From positions 1-33,150 of the forward strand of contig CAYOIB010000023.1 in NCBI GenBank assembly GCA_964403935.1: a stretch of 33,150 nt of DNA. The letters run 5' to 3'. Shown piece after piece: positions 1 through 8,725 of the stretch. Numbering within the stretch: the stretch's first letter is position 1; each line of letters opens with the position of its first letter. The notes under the pieces are model-generated. The model saw nothing but the letters and a program-made list of their open reading frames with translations. It was not told the DNA's origin and ran no database searches. The position numbers were made by a program, and so were the translations under genes. Source of the stretch: SLLG01 sp964403935. Lineage in GTDB: Bacteria > Verrucomicrobiota > Verrucomicrobiia > Opitutales > Oceanipulchritudinaceae.

Positions 1-18
1 ATGGCTCGGCTCACCGGC

Positions 19-2348
19 TCACCGATTATCGGATTGTGCTTCCAGGAGATCGAGAACCCGGCGGGCGCTGTCGGTGATGACGGTGCCTGGGCCGAAGATA
101 GCTTGGGCCCCGTTTTGGTAGAGGAAGTCGTAATCCTGCGGGGGAATGACTCCGCCGACGATGACAAGAATGTCCTCACGACCGTGGGCGGCCAAGGCTT
201 TGACAAGTTCGGGGAGCAGCGTTTTGTGCCCGGCGGCGAGGGAGCTCATGGCCACGACGTGGACATCGTTCTCAACGGCTTGGGCAGCCGTCTCCTCAGG
301 CGTCTGGAAGAGCGGTCCGACATCGACATCAAACCCGATATCAGCGAAGGCAGTGGAGACGACTTTGGCCCCGCGGTCGTGGCCATCCTGTCCCATTTTA
401 GCGACGAGGATCCGGGGTCGGCGGCCTTCTTTCTCGGCGAAGGCATCGGTGCGTGCCTGCAAGGAATCGAGTGCCCCGCCCTTACCGAACTCCCGGCTGT
501 AAACACCGCTGATGGAGCGGATGACGGCTTTGTGGCGGCCAAAGGCTTTTTCCATGGCATCTGATATTTCTCCGAGGGAGGCATGTGCCTGTGTGGCCTC
601 GATGGCGAGGGCGAGCAAGTTGCCGCTCCCGCTTTCGGCCGCTTGGGCGATGGCGGTGAGGGCCGAGCGGCATTTGGTTTCGTCGCGTCCGGCGCGCAGC
701 TGTTCCAGTCGACGGATCTGACCTTCGCGAACGGCGGAATTATCAACATTGAGGATTTCAAGGGGGTCCTCTTTTTCGAGGCGGTATTTATTGACTCCGA
801 TGATGGTTTCCCGGCCGCTATCGATCCGAGCTTGGCGGCGGGCAGCTGCTTCTTCGATCCGCATTTTCGGGATGCCGGTTTCAATGGCCTTGGCCATTCC
901 CCCGAGGGATTCGATTTCTTCCAGGTGCGTCGCCCCGCGCCGCAAGAGGGCGTCGGTGAGGGCTTCGAGGTAGTAGCTGCCGCCCCAGGGGTCGATGATC
1001 TTACAAATGCCGGTCTCCTCTTGAAGGAAAAGCTGGGTATTGCGGGCGATGCGGGCGGAGAAATCCGTTGGCAGCGCGATCGCTTCATCGAGGGCATTGG
1101 TGTGCAGGCTCTGGGTATGCCCGAGGGCGGCCGACATTGCCTCGATGCACGTGCGGGCAACGTTGTTGAAAGGATCCTGTTCGGTGAGGCTCCAGCCGCT
1201 GGTCTGGGAGTGTGTCCTCAAGGCGAGCGACTTTGGATTCTTCGGATTGAATCCCTGCACGATCTTAGCCCAAAGGACGCGAGCGGCCCGCATTTTTGCC
1301 ACCTCCATGAAGTGGTTTTTTCCCTGTGCCCAGAAGAACGACAAACGTGGCGCAAAGGCATCGATATCGATTCCGGCAGCAATCCCGGCACGGATGTATT
1401 CAAGGCCATCTGCAAGGGTGTATGCCATTTCAAGGTCCGCTGTCGCACCCGCTTCCTGCATGTGGTAACCCGATATCGAAATCGAGTTGAACTTGGGCAT
1501 ATTACGGGATGTGAAGGAAAAAATATCCGCGATGATGCGCATACTCGGCTCAGGAGGGTAGATATAGGTGTTGCGCACCATATATTCCTTGAGGATGTCG
1601 TTCTGGATAGTCCCGGCGAGTTCCTCCAGCTTGGCCCCCTGCTCCAGCGCNNNNNNNNNNNNNNNNNNNNNNNNNNNNNNNNNNNNNNNNNNNNNNNNNN
1701 NNNNNNNNNNNNNNNNNNNNNNNNNNNNNNNNNNNNNNNNNNNNNNNNNNTGTCGTTCTGGATAGTCCCGGCGAGTTCCTCCAGCTTGGCCCCCTGCTCC
1801 AGCGCAGCGACAATGTAGAAAGCGAGGATCGGAATGACCGCCCCATTCATGGTCATGGAGACAGACACCTTGTTGAGTGGGATCTGGTCGAAGAGCACCC
1901 GCATATCGAGGAGTGAATCGATGGCGACGCCGGCCTTTCCGACATCCCCGACAACGCGAGGGTGATCGCTATCGTAGCCCCGGTGTGTCGCGAGATCGAA
2001 GGCGACCGACAGGCCCCGCTGACCAGCCGCGAGGTTCCGGCGATAGAAGGCATTCGACTCTTCGGCTGTTGAGAAGCCGGCGTACTGGCGAACGGTCCAA
2101 GGGCGCGTCACGTACATGGACGCGTAGGGTCCCCGCAGGAACGGTGCGATCCCGGCGGTGTAATCGAGGTGCTCCATCCCCTCGTAATCCTCGGCGGTGT
2201 AGAGCGGCTTTACCGGAATTTGTTCGAGGGTGTCCCAGACGGTTTCATCTACCGGCTTCGAGACCTCGGCTTCAAAGGCTTCCTTCCAGGCCTTGAAGTC
2301 AGGCTCAGTGGACGCGCCGCGATAGCAAAATGTGGAGAAATCTTTCAT
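19..2348 (-). CDS. mutB: Methylmalonyl-CoA mutase large (catalytic) subunit, interrupted by an assembly gap
   Basis: Catalyses the adenosylcobalamin-dependent interconversion of succinyl-CoA and (R)-methylmalonyl-CoA with the MutA subunit. The N-terminal TIM-barrel shows RPWTVRQYAGFSTAEESN and the substrate-channel motif YPPEPSMRI. The C-terminal B12-binding domain has the base-off motif DGHDRGAK (DxHxxG) and a later MSSLAAG and GG segment. As written, the frame is broken by 100 Ns at 1651-1750. Removing the Ns plus one copy of the flanking 55-bp duplication (155 bp) restores one frame and a continuous TIQNDILKEYMVRN junction, giving roughly 724 aa, normal for the family. I chose the ATG at 2348; a TTG at 2369 overlapping the mutA stop is an alternative. 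It lies 17 bp downstream of mutA, so the two are surely co-transcribed. Identification is very secure. Confidence 0.96.
1596..1805. repeat. Exact 55-bp duplication flanking the N gap (contig-end overlap)
   Basis: Positions 1596-1650 and 1751-1805 are identical over 55 bp and abut the N run on its two sides. Both encode the same mutB segment (around AALEQGAKLEELAGTIQND). The length suggests a k-mer-sized overlap between contigs that the scaffolder did not merge. It should not be read as a genuine tandem repeat. Confidence 0.93.
1651..1750. other. Assembly gap (100 Ns) inside mutB
   Basis: Exactly 100 unknown bases, a conventional scaffold-gap length. The real gap is probably negative: both flanks end in the same 55 bp, and collapsing them restores the mutB reading frame. 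No biological insertion is indicated. Confidence 0.97.
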
Positions 2349-2365
2349 GGCTTCGGTTCTAAAAA

Positions 2366-4531
2366 TCAATCGATGGAATTGGAGTTCAGCACACCCACTC
2401 GCTGAAGGAGGGCGCGGTTGACCTCGTAGTTATTGACGCGGACATGGATGAAGTCCTCGACCCCCGCTTCGCGCCACGCGGCCTCATTGGAACCGGGATG
2501 GCCCGCCAAGAGTAGATAGACGCCGGGGGCGGCCTCTTTGATTGCCTTGGCCAAGCCCGGAACGACGGAAGCGTAGGTTTCGTCGTCAGAAGTGATGACC
2601 GCGATGCGTGGTTTCTCTTCCCGCACGGCCGCCACGGCAGCATCGGCGTTGGGGAAATCCTGGTTGCTGTCGACGGCGAACCCCCCGATCAGGAAGAAAG
2701 CAGCCGTCCAATCGGCTCGCATCCGGTAGCGACGGGACGCGCCGATATTAAGTTGGAGGATCCGTGGCGGGCCGCCCGGTGCCTCCGCAGCCTTCATGGC
2801 GGCAAGGCGCAAGATCTCGTAGTCCTCCGCCAAGCGCGAAAAAGGAATGGCCTCGACCGTTTCGATCCGCCCGACGCTCGATGCCTCGAGGGCGGCTGAC
2901 AAGTCGCCGAGGGTGGCCCCCGCCCGAACAGCAGCAAAGGCGGCCTCCATGCGTGCCTCCGCATCCCTGGCCTCCTTCAGGCCCGCGATCGCCTGATCTT
3001 TTGTCGAAGCCGAATGGGTTCCTGCGTATGTCTTGACTGTGGCAATCCGTTCCTCGCTTTTTCCGGCGTAATCGATTGTGCGTGGTTCGAGTAGCTTGGC
3101 ATCGACCTCAGGATACTGATTCGTCCCCACCAGAACATCCTTGCGGCGGTGGAAATTCTTCAGCTTTTCCGCGCGGGTCTTCGCCACCCAGTGCTGTGGC
3201 ATCCCATCGCGAAGAGCCGCGACCATTCCACCGCCTTTCTCGATCTCCTGGAACTTCTCCCAAACCGTCCGCGCCATCTGGTCGGTGAGATTCTCAAGCG
3301 CCCAGGATCCACCAGCAGGATCGACCACTTTTGTCAGGTCACACTCCTCTGCGAGGATGGGGTGCACGTTGCGGGCGATCCGGCGGGAAAAAGCATCCGG
3401 CTCGCGAACCACTTCATCGAACGTCCCGATGTGAAGGCTATCGCACCCACCGAGCACAGCCGCAAAAGCCTCACTCGTCACTCGAAGCATACCGGTGTGG
3501 GCGTCGAATTTCGTCTTGTTCCAAAGCCCGGTACGGACGTGGAGGTGCGTGGTGCGCGCCGCTGGCGGGATCTCCAGGATCTCCTGGATGCGATTCCACA
3601 GCATGCGGGCTGCGCGGATCTTGGCGATCTCGAGGAAGAAGTCCGATCCAACCGAGAGAGAGAGGCGGATCCTGGGTGCCACCTGATCCGGGTCCAGCCC
3701 CCGGCTCTTCATCTCCCGCAGGTAGGCCACCGCGGTGGCGAGCACGCAGGCAAGTTCTTCAGAGGATGAAGCGCCCCCATCGTGATAAACATGGCCCTGT
3801 GCACATGCCATCTGGAAGCCCGGAGCGACCTCCCGGCCAAAGCGCATGAGCATTTCCATCTGATCGAATTGCGAAGTGAGCCCGCCCTTGAGGCTCCCTT
3901 CAGCCACGAGCAAGCCAATGGGGTCGCTTTCGAGACAGCCTTTCAATTCGGCCAGATCGATGCCGGCACTCTTGACGTATTCAAAGAACAAGGCGGCGAG
4001 GGCGGCGGGCGCGGCACCGGCCCTCAACCACGTGGAAATTGCATCGAGGCGGACCCCTTTGAAGAGGGTTTCCATATCAGCGAAGGTCGCCAGACTGACG
4101 CCGCAGCGACCCACTGCACGGACGTTTTCTTCCGAGGGGTTCTGACCTGCCCGTGTTGGAGCATCGAACCAAAGGTTCAATTCGTCCTGTCCCCTCTCCA
4201 GCTCGTGGAGCATAACGGCGTTTAACTCACGCGGGGTGGGCTCAAAAAGTTCCTGTGAAATGCGCCATGGACAGGTCCGCCGCCCACCTGCATGGGCCGC
4301 CCGGGTGGCCAAACCCTGTCCGGGCAATTCAGTCGCATGAGGAACGGCCGACAGCGAATCCCGGTCGTAGATCGGCTGGATGGAGAAGCCTTCATAGGTC
4401 GGCGTGGTCATTGATTTTTCGAAAGGCGCTCCCTTCAGAAGAGCTTCCGCAGCGGCGCGCCATGCCTCTGGCGACGGCACCGCAAAATCATCCTTCAATC
4501 CCAGTGGTTCCCGCATCTGTTGCATTTTCAT
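2366..4531 (-). CDS. mutA: Methylmalonyl-CoA mutase small (non-catalytic) subunit
   Basis: Partner of MutB in the heterodimeric mutase; its own barrel is not expected to be catalytic. The 721-aa protein shows a mutase barrel (for example LSVGSDFFLEIAKIRAARML and the VDPAGGSWALENLT segment) and a C-terminal B12-like Rossmann domain. That domain lacks the DxHxxG cobalamin ligand motif present in MutB, as expected for the small subunit. Two clustered start codons occur (MKM); the first ATG at 4531 is used. It is the first gene of the mutAB operon and is divergent from the epimerase gene across about 225 bp, so the two operons probably share control. It is somewhat longer than the approximately 620-640 aa I recall for classical small subunits. 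Confidence 0.93.
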   Translation of the reverse strand: MKMQQMREPLGLKDDFAVPSPEAWRAAAEALLKGAPFEKSMTTPTYEGFSIQPIYDRDSLSAVPHATELPGQGLATRAAHAGGRRTCPWRISQELFEPTPRELNAVMLHELERGQDELNLWFDAPTRAGQNPSEENVRAVGRCGVSLATFADMETLFKGVRLDAISTWLRAGAAPAALAALFFEYVKSAGIDLAELKGCLESDPIGLLVAEGSLKGGLTSQFDQMEMLMRFGREVAPGFQMACAQGHVYHDGGASSSEELACVLATAVAYLREMKSRGLDPDQVAPRIRLSLSVGSDFFLEIAKIRAARMLWNRIQEILEIPPAARTTHLHVRTGLWNKTKFDAHTGMLRVTSEAFAAVLGGCDSLHIGTFDEVVREPDAFSRRIARNVHPILAEECDLTKVVDPAGGSWALENLTDQMARTVWEKFQEIEKGGGMVAALRDGMPQHWVAKTRAEKLKNFHRRKDVLVGTNQYPEVDAKLLEPRTIDYAGKSEERIATVKTYAGTHSASTKDQAIAGLKEARDAEARMEAAFAAVRAGATLGDLSAALEASSVGRIETVEAIPFSRLAEDYEILRLAAMKAAEAPGGPPRILQLNIGASRRYRMRADWTAAFFLIGGFAVDSNQDFPNADAAVAAVREEKPRIAVITSDDETYASVVPGLAKAIKEAAPGVYLLLAGHPGSNEAAWREAGVEDFIHVRVNNYEVNRALLQRVGVLNSNSID

Positions 4532-4756
4532 GACATGAGTTCTTTAATACCGGCAGCGCCGTCTCGCAAACTGCCTTCTTTCTGACTGTCCCGATTTTTC
4601 GGGAAATCCGGAACAAATGACAAGACCTTTCTAAAAGAATATCTAATCCATACTTTTCCTAACATGAAGTTCTGTAATATTTTGACTTGCCTTCTGAAAG
4701 AGCAAAACCGTAAGAATCCATGCAGTTTTTCAAAGACCTTCTAAAGGACCTGAACC
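4532..4756. promoter_or_regulatory. Divergent promoter region between mutAB and the epimerase/decarboxylase operon
   Basis: This 225-bp stretch is visibly more AT-rich than its surroundings and must hold both outward promoters. A perfect 6-bp inverted repeat, TCCCGA-TTTT-TCGGGA, lies at 4589-4604; it is not followed by a T run, so an operator is more likely than a terminator. A possible plus-strand extended -10 (TGTAATAT, 4673-4680) is seen without a convincing -35. A good ribosome-binding site (AAAGGA, 4743-4748) precedes the epimerase ATG. I see no cobalamin riboswitch. Confidence 0.45.
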
Positions 4757-5197
4757 ATGATAGAATACATAGATCATCTCGGCATCGCCGTAAAATCCAT
4801 CGAGGAGAGCCTTCCCTACTACGAGCAAACGCTTGGTCTGAAGTGTGAAGCGATCGAGGAGGTCGCCTCGCAAAAGGTGAAGACGGCATTCTTCAAGGTT
4901 GGGCAGACCTATCTTGAGCTTCTGGAGCCGACATCGCCCGAAAGCCCGGTGGCAAAATTCCTCGAGCGCAATGGAGAAGGCATCCACCACATAGCGTTCC
5001 ACACAAAGGATGTGGCGGCTGCGCTGGCACGTTCGAAAGAATCGGGCGTCCGCCTGATCAACGAAGCGCCTGTTCCAGGGGCGCATGGAAAACAGGTGGC
5101 CTTCTTGCACCCGAAGTCGACCCACGGGGTCCTGACTGAATTCTGCATGGACGCATCCAACGCTCACCCTGAAATGGAGAAAAACAATGCCCATTGA
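4757..5197 (+). CDS. mce: Methylmalonyl-CoA epimerase
   Basis: Interconverts (R)- and (S)-methylmalonyl-CoA, linking the mutase product to the decarboxylase substrate. The 146-aa protein is a single vicinal-oxygen-chelate family unit with the typical opening IDHLGIAV (metal ligand His7), the central GIHHIAF segment (His77/His78) and a C-terminal THGVLTEF with Glu128; these fit the family metal ligands. Length is normal. AAAGGA eight bases before the ATG fixes the start. Its stop overlaps the next gene's start by 11 bp (5187-5197), so translation is probably coupled. The location between mutAB and the decarboxylase genes supports the assignment. Confidence 0.95.
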   Translation: MIEYIDHLGIAVKSIEESLPYYEQTLGLKCEAIEEVASQKVKTAFFKVGQTYLELLEPTSPESPVAKFLERNGEGIHHIAFHTKDVAAALARSKESGVRLINEAPVPGAHGKQVAFLHPKSTHGVLTEFCMDASNAHPEMEKNNAH

Positions 5198-6740
5198 TCC
5201 GAAATTACTCGCCGACCTCAAGGAACGCCGCGACGCCGCCATGGCCGGCGGCGGCAAGGATAAAATCGAGAAGCGCCACGAGAAGGGCATGATGAGCGCC
5301 CGTGAGCGGGTCCTCGCGCTATTCGACGAAGACACCTTCCAGGAGTTTGGCACCCTCGCCGAGCACAGCTGCACGCGCTTCGGGATGGAGAAGCGGAAGA
5401 TGCCGGGCGATGGTGTCATCACGGGCATCGGTTACGTTCACGGGCGGCCGGTGGCGGTCTTTGCCCACGACTTCACCGTTGGGGGGGGTGCCCTCGGGCG
5501 GATCCACGCCAAGAAAGTATGCGACCTGATGGACTTTGCCCAGAAGGCGGGGATGCCCGTTGTCGGCATCAACGACTCCGGGGGCGCACGGATTCAGGAG
5601 GGGGTCGACTCCCTGTCCGGCTACGGCCAGATCTTCTTCCGCAACGTGCTCTTGTCCGGACTAGTGCCGCAGATCGCAATCATTGCGGGGCCCTGTGCCG
5701 GCGGCGCGGCTTATTCGCCAGCGCTGACCGACTTCATCATCATGACCCGGGAGAACGCGAACATGTTCATCTGTGGGCCACAGGTGATCAAGGCAGCCAC
5801 CGGGGAGAACGCAAAGCTCGAACAGTTTGCCACCGCTGACGCACACGCTGCCGTCAGCGGAAACATTCACCTGATCGCCAACGACGACGGCCATGCGCTG
5901 GATCTGGCGAAGCAGTTGATGAGCTACCTGCCCTCAAACAACCTCGACGATCCTCCACATGATCTTTCGAAAAACGTGAAACTTGGGGAGATCGCGCGCT
6001 TCAATCAGATCATTCCGAGCGACTCCAAGAACCCCTTCGATGTGAAGGCTGTCATCGACACCCTCGCCGACGACGGCACGTTCTTCGAAATCATGCCTGA
6101 CTTCGCGAAGAACCTCGTGACCGGTTTTGCCCGGATCGACGGGGTTGTTGTTGGGATCATCGCGAACCAGCCGATGGTTAAAGCGGGCTGCCTCGATATC
6201 GACAGTTCGGATAAGGGAGCGCGCTTCATCCGCGTGTGCAATATCTATCAAGTCCCACTGGTGAACCTCGTCGATGTTCCCGGGTTCTTCCCCGGACTTG
6301 CCCAGGAGCGGGGTGGCATCATCCGCCACGGGGCCAAGCTGCTCTTTGCCTATGCCTCGGCCACCGTTCCGAAAATCACCATTATCCTTCGCAAAGCCTA
6401 TGGCGGGGCTTATCTGGCCATGTGTTCCTCCGACCTTGGGGCGGACTTGGTCTACGCCTGGCCGACCGCTGAGATTGCGGTGATGGGGGCCGATGGTGCC
6501 GTAAGGATCATCTTCGGGCGCGAAATCGCAGCGGCCGACGAGCCCGAAGCCAAATTCAAGGAGCTCTTCGATCATTACCGGGAAGAGTTTGCGACCCCCT
6601 ACCAAGCGGCACGCAACGGACTGATCACGGATGTTATTGATCCCGCGCAAACACGCACCATGGTTTCGCTTGGGTTGCGCACCCTGCTGAGCAAGCGGGA
6701 AACGCGGCCACCCAAGAAACACGGAAACATCCCACTCTAA
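5187..6740 (+). CDS. mmdA: Methylmalonyl-CoA decarboxylase alpha subunit / propionyl-CoA carboxylase-type carboxyltransferase
   Basis: Transfers the carboxyl group between methylmalonyl-CoA and carrier-bound biotin. The 517-aa protein is a complete acyl-CoA carboxyltransferase with N-terminal and C-terminal crotonase-like halves. Visible signatures include SARERVLALFD, GGGALGRIHAKK, NDSGGARIQEGVDSL, GPCAGGAAYSPALTDF and the second-half VDVPGFFPG and AYGGAYLAM. GGAG eight bases upstream supports the start, which overlaps mce. The same family includes propionyl-CoA carboxylase beta. I favour the decarboxylase because OadG-, biotin-carrier- and OadB-type genes follow and no biotin carboxylase is present. 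The carboxyltransferase assignment is secure; the reaction direction is inferred. Confidence 0.92.
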   Translation: MPIDPKLLADLKERRDAAMAGGGKDKIEKRHEKGMMSARERVLALFDEDTFQEFGTLAEHSCTRFGMEKRKMPGDGVITGIGYVHGRPVAVFAHDFTVGGGALGRIHAKKVCDLMDFAQKAGMPVVGINDSGGARIQEGVDSLSGYGQIFFRNVLLSGLVPQIAIIAGPCAGGAAYSPALTDFIIMTRENANMFICGPQVIKAATGENAKLEQFATADAHAAVSGNIHLIANDDGHALDLAKQLMSYLPSNNLDDPPHDLSKNVKLGEIARFNQIIPSDSKNPFDVKAVIDTLADDGTFFEIMPDFAKNLVTGFARIDGVVVGIIANQPMVKAGCLDIDSSDKGARFIRVCNIYQVPLVNLVDVPGFFPGLAQERGGIIRHGAKLLFAYASATVPKITIILRKAYGGAYLAMCSSDLGADLVYAWPTAEIAVMGADGAVRIIFGREIAAADEPEAKFKELFDHYREEFATPYQAARNGLITDVIDPAQTRTMVSLGLRTLLSKRETRPPKKHGNIPL

Positions 6741-6762
6741 AACCCACGCTTCATCTTCGGCT

Positions 6763-7119
6763 ATGACTCAGGACGCTATCTCTGCCTTCGTCGATTCACT
6801 GACACACCTGACAGGATTCTTCATCGTCATTACGGTTCTGCTCCTCCTCTGGGGCACGACTGTGGCCATCGGAAGCATCTTCGTCAGCTGGGAGGCCTCA
6901 CGAAAGCAACAGACGGCTCCGGCTCCCTCTGCTCGACCCGCAGCGGCTACGGTGCCGACGACTTCAATGGAGCCGGAACCCGAAGAAATCGCTGCCGTTT
7001 CGGCGGCCATTGCCATGCTGATAGGCAGCGGCTACCGAATTCTCTCCATCCGCACACATGCCGCCGACTGGAGCCTCGAAGGGCGCCGGCAGCACTTCGC
7101 TTCCCACAAGATACGCTAA
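6763..7119 (+). CDS. mmdD: OadG-like small membrane (delta) subunit of the Na+-pumping decarboxylase
   Basis: A 118-aa protein with one N-terminal membrane helix (about residues 17-42), a Pro/Ala-rich linker, a PEEIAAVSAAIAMLIG segment and the C-terminal WSLEGRRQHFASHKIR. That end resembles the conserved tail of OadG/MmdD-type subunits, which hold the carboxyltransferase and biotin carrier on the membrane beta subunit. Length and position, between carboxyltransferase and biotin carrier, match the usual operon order. No clear ribosome-binding site precedes the ATG; it lies 22 bp after mmdA and may rely on coupled translation. The family call rests on the tail motif and context. Confidence 0.86.
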   Translation: MTQDAISAFVDSLTHLTGFFIVITVLLLLWGTTVAIGSIFVSWEASRKQQTAPAPSARPAAATVPTTSMEPEPEEIAAVSAAIAMLIGSGYRILSIRTHAADWSLEGRRQHFASHKIR

Positions 7120-7155
7120 TCCACCCTCCTATCCTTCAAATACGTTCCAAAGAAC

Positions 7156-7557
7156 ATGAAAAAGCATTTCCGCATCACAGTTAACGGCAAGGAATTCGAT
7201 GTCATTGCCGAATCCGTCGACACCGCTGACGCCCCGGTTCAGTCCAGACCCGCCACCGTGCCAATTCCCGCAGCGGTCCGCTCCGGCGCCGCCGCCGTCT
7301 CTGCCCCTCCCGCCGCAGCGGCGGCCCCTGCGACGACGGCTGGAGCGGGCGACCTGCCGTCTCCCCTGTCGGGCAAGGTGGTCTCGATCGACGCGCCTGC
7401 CGGAACAGCCGTAAAGACGGGCGACCAGGTCATCACTCTTGAGGCGATGAAGATGAATACCGTTATCGCGGCCCACATGGATGGCACGGTCAAGAGCATC
7501 GCTGTCCAAGTCGGCGATGGCGTTGAAGAAGGCCAGGTCCTGCTCACCATCGCATAG
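7156..7557 (+). CDS. mmdC: Biotin carboxyl carrier protein of the decarboxylase (gamma subunit)
   Basis: Carries CO2 on biotin from the carboxyltransferase to the membrane decarboxylase. The 133-aa protein starts with a short segment (FRITVNGKEFDV) typical of decarboxylase carriers, then a flexible Pro/Ala-rich linker (about residues 27-66) and a biotinyl domain. The biotinylation motif EAMKM puts the modified lysine at residue 99. The downstream MDGTVKSI and VEEGQVLLTI complete the fold. It sits 36 bp after mmdD and 11 bp before mmdB, within the same operon. Confidence 0.94.
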   Translation: MKKHFRITVNGKEFDVIAESVDTADAPVQSRPATVPIPAAVRSGAAAVSAPPAAAAAPATTAGAGDLPSPLSGKVVSIDAPAGTAVKTGDQVITLEAMKMNTVIAAHMDGTVKSIAVQVGDGVEEGQVLLTIA

Positions 7558-7568
7558 GGAATCGCTTC

Positions 7569-8720
7569 ATGAATTTCCTTCTCGAACTCTGGAGTACAAC
7601 CGGCTTTGACGAACTGACCTGGCGCATGGTGGTCATGTGGGGTGTGGTCGCCGTCTTGCTCTATCTGGCGGTCGCCAAAGGCTTCGAACCTCTGTTGCTT
7701 GTTCCGATCGCATTGGGGGCCTTACTGGCCAACCTCCCGACAGAAGGCGTATTGGAGGGTATGAAAATGTATGGCCAGGAATTCCGGGAAGACGGGACCG
7801 GCGGCCTGTTCTACTACTTCTACCAGGGGATCCACCTCGAACTCTTTCCGCCGATCATTTTCCTCGGGGTGGGTGCGCTAACGGACTTCGGCCCGCTCAT
7901 CGCCAACCCGCGGACACTCCTGCTCGGGGCTGCGGCACAGTTCGGCGTCTTCGCAACGATGATGGGAGCCGTATTATTAAGCTACACGCTTCCTGAAGCC
8001 GCAGCAATCGGGATCATCGGAGGTGCCGACGGGCCGACCTCGATCTTTCTGGCAAACAAGCTCGCACCGGACCTGCTCGCCCCCATCGCGGTGGCCGCCT
8101 ATAGCTACATGGCTTTGGTTCCACTCATCCAGCCGCCCATCATGCGCGCGCTGACGACAGAGGCAGAGCGCAAGATTCGCATGCGCTCCTTGCGCAAGGT
8201 GAGCCGGACAGAGAAACTCGTCTTCGCTGTGGTGGTCATGTCGGTCTGCATTCTTCTCGTGCCTCCGGCCTCACCCCTGCTCTTCATGCTCTTTCTTGGG
8301 AATTTCCTGCGGGAGTGTGGTGTGGTTGAGCGGCTCAGCAATGCGGCGCAAAACGAGATTATCAACATCGTTACCATCTTTCTTGGCATCAGCGTTGGCA
8401 TCACGATGAGCGGCGATCGCTTTCTCGACATGCGCACCCTGGGGATCCTGCTGCTCGGCGTTGTCGCCTTCAGCTTTTCTACCGCCGCAGGCGTGTTGGG
8501 CGCGAAAGCAATGAATCTCTTCAGCAAGAATAAGATCAATCCGCTAATCGGATCAGCCGGTGTCAGTGCTGTGCCGATGGCGGCCCGGGTCTCTCAGGTG
8601 GAGGGGGCGCGGGCCGATTCAAGCAACTTCCTCCTTATGCACGCAATGGGGCCAAACGTGGCAGGCGTCATTGGGACCGCTCTGGTGGCCGGCTACTTTA
8701 TCTCAGTCTTCCACCCCTAA
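7569..8720 (+). CDS. mmdB: Na+-translocating decarboxylase beta subunit (OadB/MmdB family)
   Basis: Integral membrane subunit that decarboxylates carboxybiotin and couples this to Na+ export. The 383-aa protein has many hydrophobic segments and the hallmark GIIGGADGPTSIF, whose Asp corresponds to the essential membrane aspartate of OadB. Further typical elements are LGVGALTDFGPLIANP, LGAAAQFGVF and the C-terminal AGVSAVPMAARVSQ and HAMGPNVAGVIG. Length is normal. AGGGA about nine bases upstream supports the start. It is the last gene of the operon and ends 5 bp from a convergent methyltransferase gene. Confidence 0.95.
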   Translation: MNFLLELWSTTGFDELTWRMVVMWGVVAVLLYLAVAKGFEPLLLVPIALGALLANLPTEGVLEGMKMYGQEFREDGTGGLFYYFYQGIHLELFPPIIFLGVGALTDFGPLIANPRTLLLGAAAQFGVFATMMGAVLLSYTLPEAAAIGIIGGADGPTSIFLANKLAPDLLAPIAVAAYSYMALVPLIQPPIMRALTTEAERKIRMRSLRKVSRTEKLVFAVVVMSVCILLVPPASPLLFMLFLGNFLRECGVVERLSNAAQNEIINIVTIFLGISVGITMSGDRFLDMRTLGILLLGVVAFSFSTAAGVLGAKAMNLFSKNKINPLIGSAGVSAVPMAARVSQVEGARADSSNFLLMHAMGPNVAGVIGTALVAGYFISVFHP

Positions 8721-8725
8721 CCACT

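Noticed and set aside
1596..1805. Possible tandem repeat or insertion in mutB
   Set aside because: Copies lie exactly at contig ends beside a 100-N gap, and collapsing them restores the conserved protein.
583..1818. Long plus-strand open frame (over 400 codons) opposite mutB
   Set aside because: It is antisense to a highly conserved gene, runs through the N gap, and shows no domain; high GC produces such shadow frames.
4532..4756. Cobalamin riboswitch ahead of the B12-dependent mutase genes
   Set aside because: No B12-box-like conserved segment or extended structured leader could be recognised in either direction.
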